Positions 18,193 through 27,122 of a stretch of DNA of 64,000 bases are shown piece after piece. A model generated the notes under the pieces. It did no database searches. It saw only the letters and a program-made list of their open reading frames with translations, and was not told the DNA's origin. The number at the start of each line of letters is the position of its first letter. The stretch's first letter is position 1. Made by a program: the position numbers and the translations under genes. The stretch lies in contig NZ_CP097635.1 of assembly GCF_023573145.1 (NCBI RefSeq), positions 1,674,001-1,738,000 of the forward strand, read 5' to 3'. The stretch comes from Aquincola tertiaricarbonis. Lineage in GTDB: Bacteria > Pseudomonadota > Gammaproteobacteria > Burkholderiales > Burkholderiaceae_C.

Positions 18193-18894
18193 ATGCGCAG
18201 CATGAGCCGAACCCGCACCCGAGCTGCCGCTGCCGTCGTCGAAGACGCGCCGCCTGAACGCCCAGACCGCAAGCAGGCCATCCTGCTGGCCGCCGAAAAG
18301 CTGTTTGCCAGCCACGGCTACCACGCCGTCTCGCTGCGCCAGATTGCCGAGGAGGCCGGCGTGCCGCTGGCCCTGGTGGGCTACTACTACGGCCAGAAAC
18401 ACGAGCTGTTCCAGGCCATCTTCCAGCACTGGAGCAAGACGCTCGAAGAGCGCCTGGTCGGCCTGAACGAAGCCATGGCTGCGCCGCCGCGCCAGCGCCT
18501 GCAGCGGCTGGTGGTGGCCTTCACCACGCCGGTGCTCAAGCTGCGGGCCAGCCCTGAAGGCGAGTACTACGCGATGCTGGTGGCGCGCGAGCTGTACCAC
18601 TCCCGCGAAGAGACCGAGCAGGTGCTGCGCGCCCACTTCGACCCGCTGGCCCATGCCTACATCGACGCGCTGGAGCAGCTGCTGCCCGGGGCCGATCGGG
18701 CCACCGCCGCCTGGGCCTACCAGTTCATGCTGGGCACGCTGCTGCACCACCTGAGCGACAACCGCGTCGAGCGCCTGTCGCGCGGCCAGGCGCGCGCCGG
18801 TGATCCGGCCGTGGCCGGTCTGCTGCAGAACTACATCGTGGGCGGCCTGCGGGCGGCCTTCGTGCCGCGTGCCGCGGCCACCAAGGCCGACTGA
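18193..18894 (+). CDS. TetR-family transcriptional regulator
   Basis: This ORF encodes 233 residues from ATG 18193 (ATG 18202 is also possible). The N-terminal HTH is canonical: ILLAAEKLFASHGYHAVSLRQ then IAEEAGVPLALVGYYYGQKHELF. The rest is a helical ligand-binding and dimer domain. An upstream start at 18157 would lie inside the inverted repeat and is rejected. It heads a co-directional operon with an ABC transporter, a cyclase-family hydrolase and fumarylacetoacetase, and probably represses them until the substrate or a CoA/ring intermediate binds (inference). Confidence 0.92.
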   Translation: MRSMSRTRTRAAAAVVEDAPPERPDRKQAILLAAEKLFASHGYHAVSLRQIAEEAGVPLALVGYYYGQKHELFQAIFQHWSKTLEERLVGLNEAMAAPPRQRLQRLVVAFTTPVLKLRASPEGEYYAMLVARELYHSREETEQVLRAHFDPLAHAYIDALEQLLPGADRATAAWAYQFMLGTLLHHLSDNRVERLSRGQARAGDPAVAGLLQNYIVGGLRAAFVPRAAATKAD

Positions 18895-18952
18895 GCCGCC
18901 AGGGCCGACTGGCAAGAGCGGCCCCCCCCTGCTGCCGATCCGAGGAGACACC

Positions 18953-19894
18953 ATGCAACGCAGAGCCGTGCTGTCCGCACTGGCCGCCACCGGCGCCCTG
19001 GGCGCACTGGGTGCGCGGGCCCAGGCACCCACCCGTGTGAACGTCGGTTTCACCGCCGTGGCCGACTTCGTCACCCTGTTCATCGCCCGGGAGGAAGGCT
19101 ACTTCGCCGCCCGCGGGCTGGAGGTGGCCACCACCTTCATCCCGCTCAACCCGTCGATGCCGGCGGCCGTGCAGTCCGATTCGCTGCAGATCGGCGGCGC
19201 CACGCCTTCGGTGTTCCTGCAGGCGGTGGACGGCGGGCTCGACCACGTGGTGATCGGCGGCGGCGGCATGACCAGCAAGTCGGTCACCGGCGTGGCCTTC
19301 GTGGCGCGGGCGGGCAGCGGCATCCGCAGCGCCCAGGACTGCGTGGGCAAGCGCATCGGCGTGCCGGGCCTGGGCGCCTACCTGCACGTGGCCTTCCGTG
19401 CCTGGCTGCGGCAAAGCGGGGTGGACCACACCAAGGTCAACTTCGTGGAAGCGGCCTTTCCGCAGCATGCCGACCTGCTGCGCGGCGGCTCCTTCGATGG
19501 CGTGGTCACGGCCGACCCTTTCCTCTCGCGCATCGTGGCCAGCGGCGTGGGCTATGTGGCCAGCTACTACACCACCTTCCAGCCCGAGGGCATGCCCACC
19601 ATCCTGTACACCGCGCGGCGCGACTGGGCCGAGCGCAACGCAGCGGCGGTCAAGGCCTTCCGCGAGTCGCTGGTGCAGGCCGCCACCTTCCTGCGCGAGC
19701 CGAAGAACGACGCCAAGGTGCGGGCGCACATGGGCAAGTACATCAAGCTGCCGCCCGAGGTGCTGGCCACGATGCAGATCAACCCGCCCAGCCCCGTGAT
19801 CCAGGAGCGGCAGCTGCAGTACTGGGTGGACGCGATGCGCGAGCAGGCCATGCTCAAGACCACGCCCGACGTGGCGCGGCTGATCGTGCGTTGA
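18953..19894 (+). CDS. ABC transporter substrate-binding protein (NMT1/SsuA family)
   Basis: This ORF encodes 313 residues. The N-terminal signal peptide is [20 protein letters not shown], with cleavage likely after ARAQA; there is no lipobox Cys. The mature part has the NMT1/THI5-like fold ([41 protein letters not shown]). GAGGAGA precedes the ATG. It delivers a small organic ligand, in this family often a sulfonate, nitrile, pyrimidine or aromatic acid, to the permeases encoded next. Confidence 0.92.
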   Translation: MQRRAVLSALAATGALGALGARAQAPTRVNVGFTAVADFVTLFIAREEGYFAARGLEVATTFIPLNPSMPAAVQSDSLQIGGATPSVFLQAVDGGLDHVVIGGGGMTSKSVTGVAFVARAGSGIRSAQDCVGKRIGVPGLGAYLHVAFRAWLRQSGVDHTKVNFVEAAFPQHADLLRGGSFDGVVTADPFLSRIVASGVGYVASYYTTFQPEGMPTILYTARRDWAERNAAAVKAFRESLVQAATFLREPKNDAKVRAHMGKYIKLPPEVLATMQINPPSPVIQERQLQYWVDAMREQAMLKTTPDVARLIVR

Positions 19895-19906
19895 AGGGGC
19901 GCGCCC

Positions 19907-20671
19907 ATGAGCTTGTTGACCCTGGAGCGCGTGGCCATCACCCTGGGCCGGCGCGAGATCCTCAGCCCCACCACGCTGTCGCTGCGGCGCGGCGAGTTCG
20001 TCTGCGTGATCGGCCCTTCGGGCTGCGGCAAGACCACGCTGCTGCGCGCGGCGGCCGGCTTCGTGCAGCCGCAGGCCGGCGGCGTGAAGTTGGCCGGCCA
20101 GCCGGTGCAAGGCCCCAGCCGCGAGGCGGCCTTCGTGTTCCAGGACTATGGCCGTGCGCTTCTGCCCTGGCGCACCGTGGCCGGCAACGTGAGCCTGGCG
20201 CTGGAAGCGGCCGGCGTGCCTGCCGCGCAGCGGCGAGAGCGCATCCACCGCGTGTTGGCCACCGTGGGCCTGGCCGCGCATGCCGACAAGTTTCCGGCGC
20301 AGCTGTCGGGCGGCATGCAGCAGCGCGCGCAGATCGCCCGCTGCCTGGCGCAGGAGCCCACGCTGCTGATGATGGACGAGCCCTTCGGCGCGCTGGATGC
20401 GATGACCCGCGAGAGCCTGCAGGACGAGCTGGCCCGGCTGGTGCGTGAGCAGGGCCTGACGGTGATGTTCGTCACCCACGACCTGGAAGAGGCGATCTAC
20501 CTGGGCGACCGCGTGGTGGCGCTGCGCGCCAATCCCACGGCCGACAAGCCCAGCCTGGCCGCGGTGATCGACGTCGACATACCGCGCCCGCGCAGCCAGC
20601 TGGCCACCAAGGAACACCCCGAGTTCCTGCGCCTGCGGCGCGAGCTGTACCAGTACCTGGGGCACCACTGA
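19907..20671 (+). CDS. ABC transporter ATP-binding protein (NitT/TauT family)
   Basis: This ORF encodes 254 residues with Walker [13 protein letters not shown]-loop ([12 protein letters not shown]), signature [13 protein letters not shown], Walker B LLMMDEP and H-loop FVTHD. It is close to SsuB/TauB. It starts 12 bases after the binding protein and ends on the A of the permease ATG (overlap of 1 base). It energises import. Confidence 0.95.
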   Translation: MSLLTLERVAITLGRREILSPTTLSLRRGEFVCVIGPSGCGKTTLLRAAAGFVQPQAGGVKLAGQPVQGPSREAAFVFQDYGRALLPWRTVAGNVSLALEAAGVPAAQRRERIHRVLATVGLAAHADKFPAQLSGGMQQRAQIARCLAQEPTLLMMDEPFGALDAMTRESLQDELARLVREQGLTVMFVTHDLEEAIYLGDRVVALRANPTADKPSLAAVIDVDIPRPRSQLATKEHPEFLRLRRELYQYLGHH

Positions 20672-21423
20672 TGCTGCGCCTGCTACGCCCCTTCGTGTTT
20701 CCGGCGCTGCTGCTGGCCGCGCTGGAATGGTGGGCCCGCACCGTCGGCCGCAGCAGTGATGCGCTGGCTCCGCCCACGGCCGCGCTGCGCGCGCTGGCCG
20801 GTGCGCTGGCCGATGGCTCGGTGGTCACGGCCACCGGCTTCACGCTGGGCAGTGCCGCCGCCGGGCTCGGCCTGGCCTGGCTGTTGGGCGTGCCGCTGGG
20901 CACCTTGCTGGGCCTGTCGCCGCGGTCCGCGCGCATGAGCTTCCTGAGCATCGAGCTGCTGCGGCCCGTGCCTTCGGTGGCGCTGATTCCGCTGGCCATG
21001 CTGCTGTGGGGTTTCGGCCTGCGCATGGAGATCGCGGTGGTGGCCTTTGCCTGCTTCTGGCCGGTGCTGGTGCTCACCCAGGCCGGCGTGCGGCAGGTGG
21101 AGCCTCGGCTGCTGGAGGTGGCGCGTGCGCTGCAGCTGTCGGCCTGGGCGCGCTTTTCCAAGATCATGCTGCCGGCGCTGGTGCCGCGGCTGTTCGTGGC
21201 GCTGCGGCTGGGCGTGGCCATCGCGCTGGTGGTGGCGGTGACGGTGGAGATCGCGGCCAACCCGCACGGCATGGGCTATGCGGTCATGATCGCCCAGCAA
21301 AGCCTGGACCCCGCGCTGATGCTCGGATGGCTGTTCTGGATCGGCCTCACCGGCTACGTCATCAACGCAGGTGCTTCGGCCCTGCAGCGGGTCATCGCGC
21401 GCCGGATGGGAGAGCTGGCATGA
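20671..21423 (+). CDS. ABC transporter permease (NitT/TauT family), first
   Basis: This ORF encodes 250 residues with about six membrane helices. The BPD_transp_1 EAA loop is seen in VEPRLLEVARALQLSAWARF. It belongs to the SsuC/TauC type. The operon carries two different permease genes (this and the next), so the membrane channel is probably a heterodimer, whereas most NitT/TauT systems have one permease gene used twice. Confidence 0.93.
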   Translation: MLRLLRPFVFPALLLAALEWWARTVGRSSDALAPPTAALRALAGALADGSVVTATGFTLGSAAAGLGLAWLLGVPLGTLLGLSPRSARMSFLSIELLRPVPSVALIPLAMLLWGFGLRMEIAVVAFACFWPVLVLTQAGVRQVEPRLLEVARALQLSAWARFSKIMLPALVPRLFVALRLGVAIALVVAVTVEIAANPHGMGYAVMIAQQSLDPALMLGWLFWIGLTGYVINAGASALQRVIARRMGELA

Positions 21424-22175
21424 AGCGACTCGTGTCGGGCCTGGAGCCGCTGGCCGTGCTGGCCGCGCTGGGCGGCCTGTGGTGGGTGGCCAGCCATGGC
21501 GGCTGGTTGAGCCCGGTGTTCGTGCCCACGCCCGAGGCCATGCTGGCCAGCCTGCATGCCGGGCTGCTGCAGGGCGACCTGGCCACCGCGGCGGCGGCCA
21601 CTGTGCAGCGCATGCTGCTGGGCTGGGGGCTGGCCTGCCTGCTGGGTGTGGTGCTGGGGGCGCTGATCGGCGTCTCGCCCACCGCACGTGCGTGGATACA
21701 GCCCACGCTGGAATTCGTGCGGCCCCTGCCGGCCTCGGCCGTGCTGCCGCTGGCCATCTCGGTCTTCGGTCTGTCGCCGGCCATGGTGCTGTCGGTGGTG
21801 GCCTTCGGCGCCATGTGGCCGGTGCTGCTGTCCACGGTGCAGGGCTTTGCCAGCCTGCATGTGCGCCTGACCGAGGTGGCAGCGGCGCTGCAGCTGTCGC
21901 GCAGCGCGTTCATCTTCAAGGTGGGCCTGCCGCATGCGTTGCCCGACATCCTGGCCGGCACCCGTCTGGCGCTGACCGTGTCGCTCATCGTCGCGGTGGT
22001 GGGCGAGATGATCGCTTCGCAGCCCGGCCTGGGTCAGGCGCTGCTGCTGGCGGCCCGTGCCTTCCGCGCCAGCGACCTGTTCGCCGGCATCGTGCTGCTG
22101 GGCGCCATCGGCTTCGTCTCCAACGCACTGCTGGCGCTGGCCGAGCGACGCCTGCTGCGCTGGCAGCAGCCCTGA
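21420..22175 (+). CDS. ABC transporter permease (NitT/TauT family), second
   Basis: This ORF encodes 251 residues with about six membrane helices and an EAA loop (HVRLTEVAAALQLSRSAFIF). ATG 21420 overlaps the previous stop (ATGA), indicating tight coupling and roughly equal synthesis with the first permease. It is clearly paralogous but diverged from it. Confidence 0.93.
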   Translation: MKRLVSGLEPLAVLAALGGLWWVASHGGWLSPVFVPTPEAMLASLHAGLLQGDLATAAAATVQRMLLGWGLACLLGVVLGALIGVSPTARAWIQPTLEFVRPLPASAVLPLAISVFGLSPAMVLSVVAFGAMWPVLLSTVQGFASLHVRLTEVAAALQLSRSAFIFKVGLPHALPDILAGTRLALTVSLIVAVVGEMIASQPGLGQALLLAARAFRASDLFAGIVLLGAIGFVSNALLALAERRLLRWQQP

Positions 22176-22208
22176 CCGCGTTTCTTCTTGCCAACTCACG
22201 GGGCTGCC

Positions 22209-23015
22209 ATGCCGCGCCAATTCGTCGACCTGTCCATCTTTCTTGAAAACGACGTGCTGAGTGATCCGCCGCCGCTGGCGCCGCGCATCCAGTACTTCAC
22301 CCACCAGCACACCTTCGAGCAGATCGCGCCCTTCTTCCCCGGCCTGCGCCCGCAGGACCTGCCGGATGGGGAAGGCTGGGCGGTGGAGCAGGTGCAGCTG
22401 TCCACCCACAACGGCACGCACCTCGATGCGCCCTGGCACTTCCATTCCACGATGGACCAGGCCCTGGGCGACAAGAAGCCGTCCATCGCCATCCACGAGG
22501 TGCCGCTGGAATGGTGCTTCCAGCCGGGCGTGAAGCTGGACTTCCGCGACAAGCCCGATGGCTACGTGGTCACCGCCGCCGATGTGCAGGCCGAGCTGGA
22601 CCGCATCGGCCACCAGCTCACACCGCTGGAGATCGTGGTGGTGAACACCCGCGCCGGCTCGCGCTACGGCCAGCCCGACTACGTGTCGGCCGGCTGCGGC
22701 ATGGGCTACGAGGCCACCATGTACCTGCTGGAACGCGGCATCCGCCTCACCGGCACCGACGCCTGGAGCTGGGACGCCCCCTTCGAGCACACCGCGCGCA
22801 AGTACGGCGCCTCGGGCGATGCCTCGCTGATCTGGGAAGGCCACAAGGCCGGCCGCGACATCGGCTACTGCCACCTCGAGAAGCTGCACAACCTGGAGTC
22901 GCTGCCCGCCAGCGGCTTCTTCATCTCCTGCTTTCCGCACAAGATCCGCGGCGCCTCGGCCGGCTGGACGCGTGCGGTGGCCATCTTCGACGACGCGCTG
23001 ATGGCGTCGGTCTAA
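22209..23015 (+). CDS. Cyclase-family metal-dependent hydrolase (isatin hydrolase/kynurenine formamidase fold)
   Basis: This ORF encodes 268 residues. The family metal motif HNGTHLDAPWHF (HxGTHxDxPxH) is intact. The family hydrolyses amides or lactams such as N-formylkynurenine or isatin using Zn or Mn. ATG 22209 is chosen by homology at VDLSIFLENDV; the frame opens 21 bases earlier. It lies between the ABC permeases and fumarylacetoacetase, which suggests that a cyclic or N-acyl aromatic is imported and opened. Substrate not determined. Confidence 0.88.
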   Translation: MPRQFVDLSIFLENDVLSDPPPLAPRIQYFTHQHTFEQIAPFFPGLRPQDLPDGEGWAVEQVQLSTHNGTHLDAPWHFHSTMDQALGDKKPSIAIHEVPLEWCFQPGVKLDFRDKPDGYVVTAADVQAELDRIGHQLTPLEIVVVNTRAGSRYGQPDYVSAGCGMGYEATMYLLERGIRLTGTDAWSWDAPFEHTARKYGASGDASLIWEGHKAGRDIGYCHLEKLHNLESLPASGFFISCFPHKIRGASAGWTRAVAIFDDALMASV

Positions 23016-23026
23016 GGAGCCCCCAG

Positions 23027-24346
23027 ATGCTCGACTTCACCCATGATCCGCAGGCCACCAGCTGGGTGGCTTCGGCCCAGGCCGCCGGTGGCGACTTCCC
23101 CATCCAGAACCTGCCCTTCGGCATCTTCGCGCTGGCGGGCAGCGCCGAGCGGCCGCGCGGCGGCGTGGCCATCGGCGACCAGGTGCTGGACCTGGCCCAC
23201 CTGGCCGCCGCGCGTGTGCTGGAAGGGCCGGCCCAGGCCGCCTGCGAGGTGGCGGCCGGCCCCACGCTCAATGCCTTCATGGCGCTGGGCCAGCCGGCCT
23301 GGCGGGCGCTGCGGCACGGCCTGTTCCGGCTGCTGCAGGCCGATGCACCGGCCGCGCTGCGCGATGCCGTGGCCGCCTGCCTGGTGCCGCAGGCTGGCGT
23401 GACCATGAAGCTGCCGGTGGAGGTGCGCAACTACACCGACTTCTACACCTCGGTGCACCACGCGATGAACATGGGCAACCTGGTGCGGCCTGACGATCCG
23501 CTGACCGCCAACTTCAAGTGGCTGCCGATCGCCTATCACGGCCGTGCCTCCAGCGTGGTGGTCAGCGGCACCGACTTCCACCGCCCGATGGGCCAGGCCC
23601 GCCCCCCTGGCGCCGCGGCGCCGGTGTACGGCCCCTGCTCGCGGCTGGACTTCGAGCTGGAGCTGGGCTTCTTCGTCGGCCGCGGCACGCGCCTGGGCCA
23701 GCCGCTGAAGTTGTCCGAGGCCCGCGAACGGCTCTTCGGCCTGTGCCTGCTCAACGACTGGTCGGCCCGCGACCACCAGTTCTGGGAGATGGACCCGCTG
23801 GGCCCGTTCCTGGGCAAGAACTTCTGCACCAGCATTTCGCCCTGGGTGGTGACGATGGAGGCGCTGGCCCCGTACCGGCTGCCCTTCGAGCGGCCCGCCA
23901 CCGACCCGGCGCCGCTGCCCTACCTCGACGCTCCGCAGGAGCGGGCCGACGGCCGGCTCGACATCCAGCTGGAGGTGCGCTTGCAGTCGGCCACCGCGCG
24001 CGAACGGGGCCTGCCCGGCGACCGCATCACCGCCACCAGCTTCCGCCACCAGTACTGGACCGTGGCGCAGATGCTGGCGCAGCACACCGTCAATGGCTGC
24101 AACCTGGCGCCCGGCGACCTCATGGGCACCGGCACCATCTCCGGCCCCACGGCCGGTGAGGCCGGTGCCATCGTGGAACTGAGCCGCGGCGGTGCGCTGC
24201 CGGTGCCCCTGCCGGCCACCGGCGAAGAGCGCCGCTTCCTGCAGGACGGCGATGCCGTCATTCTGCGCGGCTGGTGCGAGCAGCCGGGCGCGGCGCGCAT
24301 CGGCTTCGGCAGCTGCCAGGGCACGGTGCTGCCGGCCCTGGGGTGA
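23027..24346 (+). CDS. fahA: Fumarylacetoacetase
   Basis: This ORF encodes 439 residues, the usual full length. It has an N-terminal SH3-like domain (FGIFALAGSAERPRGGVAIG) and a C-terminal FAH domain with metal ligands in DFYTSVHHAMNMG, FELELGFFVG and LLNDWSARD. It cleaves fumarylacetoacetate to fumarate and acetoacetate, the last step of homogentisate breakdown. No homogentisate dioxygenase or maleylacetoacetate isomerase is nearby, so it may act on a related acylpyruvate. It is the last gene of the TetR-headed operon, 11 bases after the hydrolase. Confidence 0.9.
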   Translation: MLDFTHDPQATSWVASAQAAGGDFPIQNLPFGIFALAGSAERPRGGVAIGDQVLDLAHLAAARVLEGPAQAACEVAAGPTLNAFMALGQPAWRALRHGLFRLLQADAPAALRDAVAACLVPQAGVTMKLPVEVRNYTDFYTSVHHAMNMGNLVRPDDPLTANFKWLPIAYHGRASSVVVSGTDFHRPMGQARPPGAAAPVYGPCSRLDFELELGFFVGRGTRLGQPLKLSEARERLFGLCLLNDWSARDHQFWEMDPLGPFLGKNFCTSISPWVVTMEALAPYRLPFERPATDPAPLPYLDAPQERADGRLDIQLEVRLQSATARERGLPGDRITATSFRHQYWTVAQMLAQHTVNGCNLAPGDLMGTGTISGPTAGEAGAIVELSRGGALPVPLPATGEERRFLQDGDAVILRGWCEQPGAARIGFGSCQGTVLPALG

Positions 24347-24353
24347 GGGTCAA

Positions 24354-24390
24354 GGCGGGCGGCTTGCCCGCCGTCAGCCCGAGTGGGCTG
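24354..24390. terminator. Two tandem hairpins between convergent operons
   Basis: The first hairpin has 7-bp arms GGCGGGC and GCCCGCC (loop 5). The second has 6-bp arms CAGCCC and GGGCTG (loop 4). They start 8 bases after the fahA stop, and the second overlaps the last codons of the tautomerase on the other strand. The pair is probably a bidirectional terminator. Confidence 0.5.
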
Positions 24391-24607
24391 CAGGGGGTGT
24401 GGGTGGTGTGGGTGGCGTGGGTGGCACAAGCGGCTTGCCGCCCACGCTCCACAGCCCGCTGCGGATTTCCTGCACCACACAGCGGGTCATCGGGCGCATG
24501 GCTTCGCCACCCACCCGCACCACGGCTTCGGTGATCTCGGCCATCAGGGCCTGGTGCTGGGCATGGTCCAGCACGCCTTCGAGGATCTTCACGTCGATGA
24601 AAGGCAT
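24374..24607 (-). CDS. 4-oxalocrotonate tautomerase-family enzyme
   Basis: This ORF encodes 77 residues. The initiator Met is followed by the catalytic Pro1 (M-P-F-I-D-V-K), and the family body follows (MAEITEAVVRVGGEAMRPMT). These small enzymes form oligomers and tautomerise 2-hydroxymuconate-like products of ring cleavage. The C-terminal tail is PPTPPTPPTPP, produced by three copies of a 9-bp repeat (24397-24423), and is not a family feature. ATG 24607 is fixed by the need for Pro1. It is the last gene of the operon from 28351. Confidence 0.85.
   Translation of the reverse strand: MPFIDVKILEGVLDHAQHQALMAEITEAVVRVGGEAMRPMTRCVVQEIRSGLWSVGGKPLVPPTPPTPPTPPAAHSG
24397..24423. repeat. Three-copy 9-bp tandem repeat inside the tautomerase gene
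   Basis: Three consecutive near-identical copies of GTGTGGGTG (the last copy is GCGTGGGTG). The unit length is a multiple of three, so copy-number change would lengthen or shorten the Pro-Pro-Thr tail without a frameshift. Confidence 0.7.
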
Positions 24608-24627
24608 GTTGTGCGCCTCGTTCGGTG

Positions 24628-25176
24628 TCAGGGCCGACCGGGGCCGCGCTGGCGGAAGCGGGCCTGCCATTGATCCAGCGGCATGAAGGTCGGGTCGTCC
24701 TTGACCATGCGTTCGGTGACGGCCAGCAGCTCGGCTTCGCTCTGGTCCAGGTCCAGCGGCGTCCCATAGGGCTGGGCCACGTAGAAGGGCGTGTCCAGGT
24801 ACACCTCCACCCGGTTGCGCTCGGGGTCGAAGTAGTACAGCGACCAGGCATTGCCATGGTTCATGGGCCGCAGTTCGGTGGCGCCCTTGGCCTGCGCGAG
24901 GTCGCGGTTGGCGCGCAGCTCGGCCAGGTCGGGCACCAGGAAGGACAGCTGCATCACCGTGCTGTCGGGCGATCGTTCGCTGCGGCCGGCCGACAGCACC
25001 AGCTGGTGGTGCTGGTCTTCGGTGGCGCTCATGAACACCAGCCGGTGGCCGAAGTTCTTGCCCACGCCTTCGTCGGTGATGGTGAGCTTGAACACCGAGG
25101 TGTAGAAGTCGACCATGCGGTCCAGGTCGTAGACGTAGATGCCCACATGGGCGGGGGTGGGGCGGGTCACTTTCAT
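24628..25176 (-). CDS. VOC-family protein (extradiol dioxygenase/glyoxalase fold)
   Basis: This ORF encodes 182 residues. Paired beta-alpha-beta-beta-beta modules are seen, with candidate metal ligands His in AHVGIYVYDLDRM, His in HHQLVLSAG and Glu in NRVEVYLDTP. The fold is shared by catechol 2,3-dioxygenases and glyoxalase I. With the tautomerase and the FAH proteins, a role in ring cleavage or in a step close to it is likely (inference). It lies 20 bases upstream of the tautomerase on the same strand. Confidence 0.85.
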   Translation of the reverse strand: MKVTRPTPAHVGIYVYDLDRMVDFYTSVFKLTITDEGVGKNFGHRLVFMSATEDQHHQLVLSAGRSERSPDSTVMQLSFLVPDLAELRANRDLAQAKGATELRPMNHGNAWSLYYFDPERNRVEVYLDTPFYVAQPYGTPLDLDQSEAELLAVTERMVKDDPTFMPLDQWQARFRQRGPGRP

Positions 25177-25198
25177 CGGTCGTCTTTCACAGGTTCTC

Positions 25199-26191
25199 TC
25201 AATCCTTCTCGATCCTCGCCTCGCGCACCAGCGCGGTCCAGCGCTGCACGTCGGCCGCGATGGTGGCGTGCAGCTCCTCCGGCGTGCCCGCGGCCACCTC
25301 GCCGCCGGTGGACTCGGCCAGCTTCTGCCGCAGCGCGGGATCGGCCAGCGCCGTCTTCACCGCGGCCTGCAGCCGTTCGACCACCGCGGCCGGCGTGCCA
25401 GCCGGGGCCAGCAGACCGGTCCATGAGCGCACGTCGAAGTCGGCCACGCCCTGCTCGGCCACGGTGGGCACCTCGGGCAGGCCGCTCCAGCGGCTGCGGC
25501 CCGAGACCGCCAGCGCCCGCAGCTTGCCGGCCGCGATGTGCTGCAGCGCGGCCGTGGCGGGCACCAGGATGAAGTCCACCTCGCGCCCCAGCGCCGCGGT
25601 GACCGAGGCCGCATCGCCGCGGTAGGGCACGTGGGTGGCGGCCAGGCCGGCCTTGTGGGCCAGCAGCGCGCCGGTGAGGTGCTGGCCGGTGCCCACGCCG
25701 GCCGATCCGTAGGTGAGCGGCGCCGCGCCCTTGGCCCGGCCCGCGGTCAGCAGCTCCGGCAGGCTGCGCCAGGGCGACTGTGCATGGACCACCACCAGGA
25801 ACGGAAAGGTGGTGACCGACGAGATGGCCTGGAAGGCCTTGAGCGTGTCGTAGGGCAGCTTGTCGTACAGCGCGGCGGCGATGGCATGGCCACCGGTGGC
25901 CAGCAGCAGCGTGTAGCCGTCAGGCCTGGACTTGGCCACGGCGTCGGCGGCCAGCGTGCCGCCGGCACCGGGTTTGGGCTCCACGTTGATCATGGCGCCC
26001 AACTGCGGCTGCAAAGCGGCCCCCAGCAGCCGCGCCACCGTGTCGGCATTGCCGCCGGGCGCAAAGCCGTGCATCAGGCGCAGCGGGCGGGTGGGGTAGG
26101 CCGGGCCGCCGTTGGCCCAGGCCGCGGGCAGCGGCAGCGCGGCCAGCCCCAGTGCGCCGAGCAGGCGTCGGCGCATGACGTGAACGGTCAT
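25199..26191 (-). CDS. Bug/TctC-family tripartite tricarboxylate transporter binding protein
   Basis: This ORF encodes 330 residues. The N-terminal signal sequence is RRRLLGALGLAALPLPAAW; the mature part begins YPTRPLRLMHGFAPGGNADT, the hallmark of Bug proteins. These periplasmic proteins bind carboxylates, often aromatic, and hand them to TctA/TctB membrane partners, which are not in this window. Encoded within the operon from 28351, it suggests a second uptake route for the island's substrate or an orphan sensor role. Confidence 0.93.
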   Translation of the reverse strand: MTVHVMRRRLLGALGLAALPLPAAWANGGPAYPTRPLRLMHGFAPGGNADTVARLLGAALQPQLGAMINVEPKPGAGGTLAADAVAKSRPDGYTLLLATGGHAIAAALYDKLPYDTLKAFQAISSVTTFPFLVVVHAQSPWRSLPELLTAGRAKGAAPLTYGSAGVGTGQHLTGALLAHKAGLAATHVPYRGDAASVTAALGREVDFILVPATAALQHIAAGKLRALAVSGRSRWSGLPEVPTVAEQGVADFDVRSWTGLLAPAGTPAAVVERLQAAVKTALADPALRQKLAESTGGEVAAGTPEELHATIAADVQRWTALVREARIEKD

Positions 26192-26246
26192 GCTTGTCTC
26201 CGGTGGTTGTTGTTGTGTGTGGGGTAGGCGGGTTCGGCTGCGGTGG

Positions 26247-27122
26247 CTAGTCCGCCTGCACGATGGTGTTGCGCAGCACGCCGATGGCTTCGATCTCCAC
26301 CTCCACCACGTCGCCGGGCACCATGAAGCGCGGCGGCTTCTTGCTCCAGCCCACGCCGCCCGGCGTGCCGGTCACGATCACGTCGCCCGGCACCAGCGTG
26401 AAGATGGTGGAGGCATAGGCGATCTGCTGCGCCACCGAGAAGATCATGTTGTCGGTGCGGGTGCGCTGCATCACCTCGCCATTGAGACGCGTCTGCAGCG
26501 CCAGCGGGCGGTCGGGCGCGATCTCGTCGGCCGTCACCATCCAGGGGCCGAAGGCGCCGGTCGATTCGAAGTTCTTGCCGGCGGCGATGGCCTTGGCATG
26601 GAACTGCCACTCGCGGATGCTGGCGTCGTTGTAGATCGAGTAGCCGGCGATGTGGGCGTGTGCCTGCGCCTCGGAGATGTTGCGGCCCTCCTTGCCGATG
26701 ATCACGGCCAGCTCGCCTTCCCAGTCCAGCGAATCGGAGCAGTGCGGCCGCACGATGGGGCCCTCATGCGCCGTCTGCGAGCGCCACACGCGCAGGAAGA
26801 TCGGCGGGTGGGCCGACAGCTCACGGTCCAGCCCGGCGGCCACCACCTCGCGGTGATGGTCGTGGTAGTTGCGGATGGCGCAGACGATCTTCTCGGGCTG
26901 CGTGATCACCGGCAGGTAGCGGATGGCGGCCAGCGGCAGGCTGGGGCCTGCGGCGGCAGCATCGGCCGCGGCCTGGTCCAGCCGGCCGGCCGCGATGTAG
27001 GCCTGCAGCGTGGGGTACTGCGGCAGGTAGCGGCCCAGGTCGGCCACCTGGTCGCCGGTGGGCGTGGTGAGCACGGCGCCCCAGCTGGCGCGGCCGGCAT
27101 GTTCGAAGGACAGCAGCTTCAT
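26247..27122 (-). CDS. Fumarylacetoacetate hydrolase-family protein (acylpyruvase-like)
   Basis: This ORF encodes 291 residues with the FAH domain of fumarylpyruvate hydrolase/acylpyruvase type: IVCAIRNYHDHHREV, the acidic metal triad in LDWEGELAVIIG and YNDASIREWQ, and IVTGTPGGVGW near the end. The reaction is C-C bond hydrolysis of an acylpyruvate, or decarboxylation of an oxo acid. ATG 27122 overlaps the CoA-transferase stop by 4 bases. Confidence 0.92.
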   Translation of the reverse strand: MKLLSFEHAGRASWGAVLTTPTGDQVADLGRYLPQYPTLQAYIAAGRLDQAAADAAAAGPSLPLAAIRYLPVITQPEKIVCAIRNYHDHHREVVAAGLDRELSAHPPIFLRVWRSQTAHEGPIVRPHCSDSLDWEGELAVIIGKEGRNISEAQAHAHIAGYSIYNDASIREWQFHAKAIAAGKNFESTGAFGPWMVTADEIAPDRPLALQTRLNGEVMQRTRTDNMIFSVAQQIAYASTIFTLVPGDVIVTGTPGGVGWSKKPPRFMVPGDVVEVEIEAIGVLRNTIVQAD

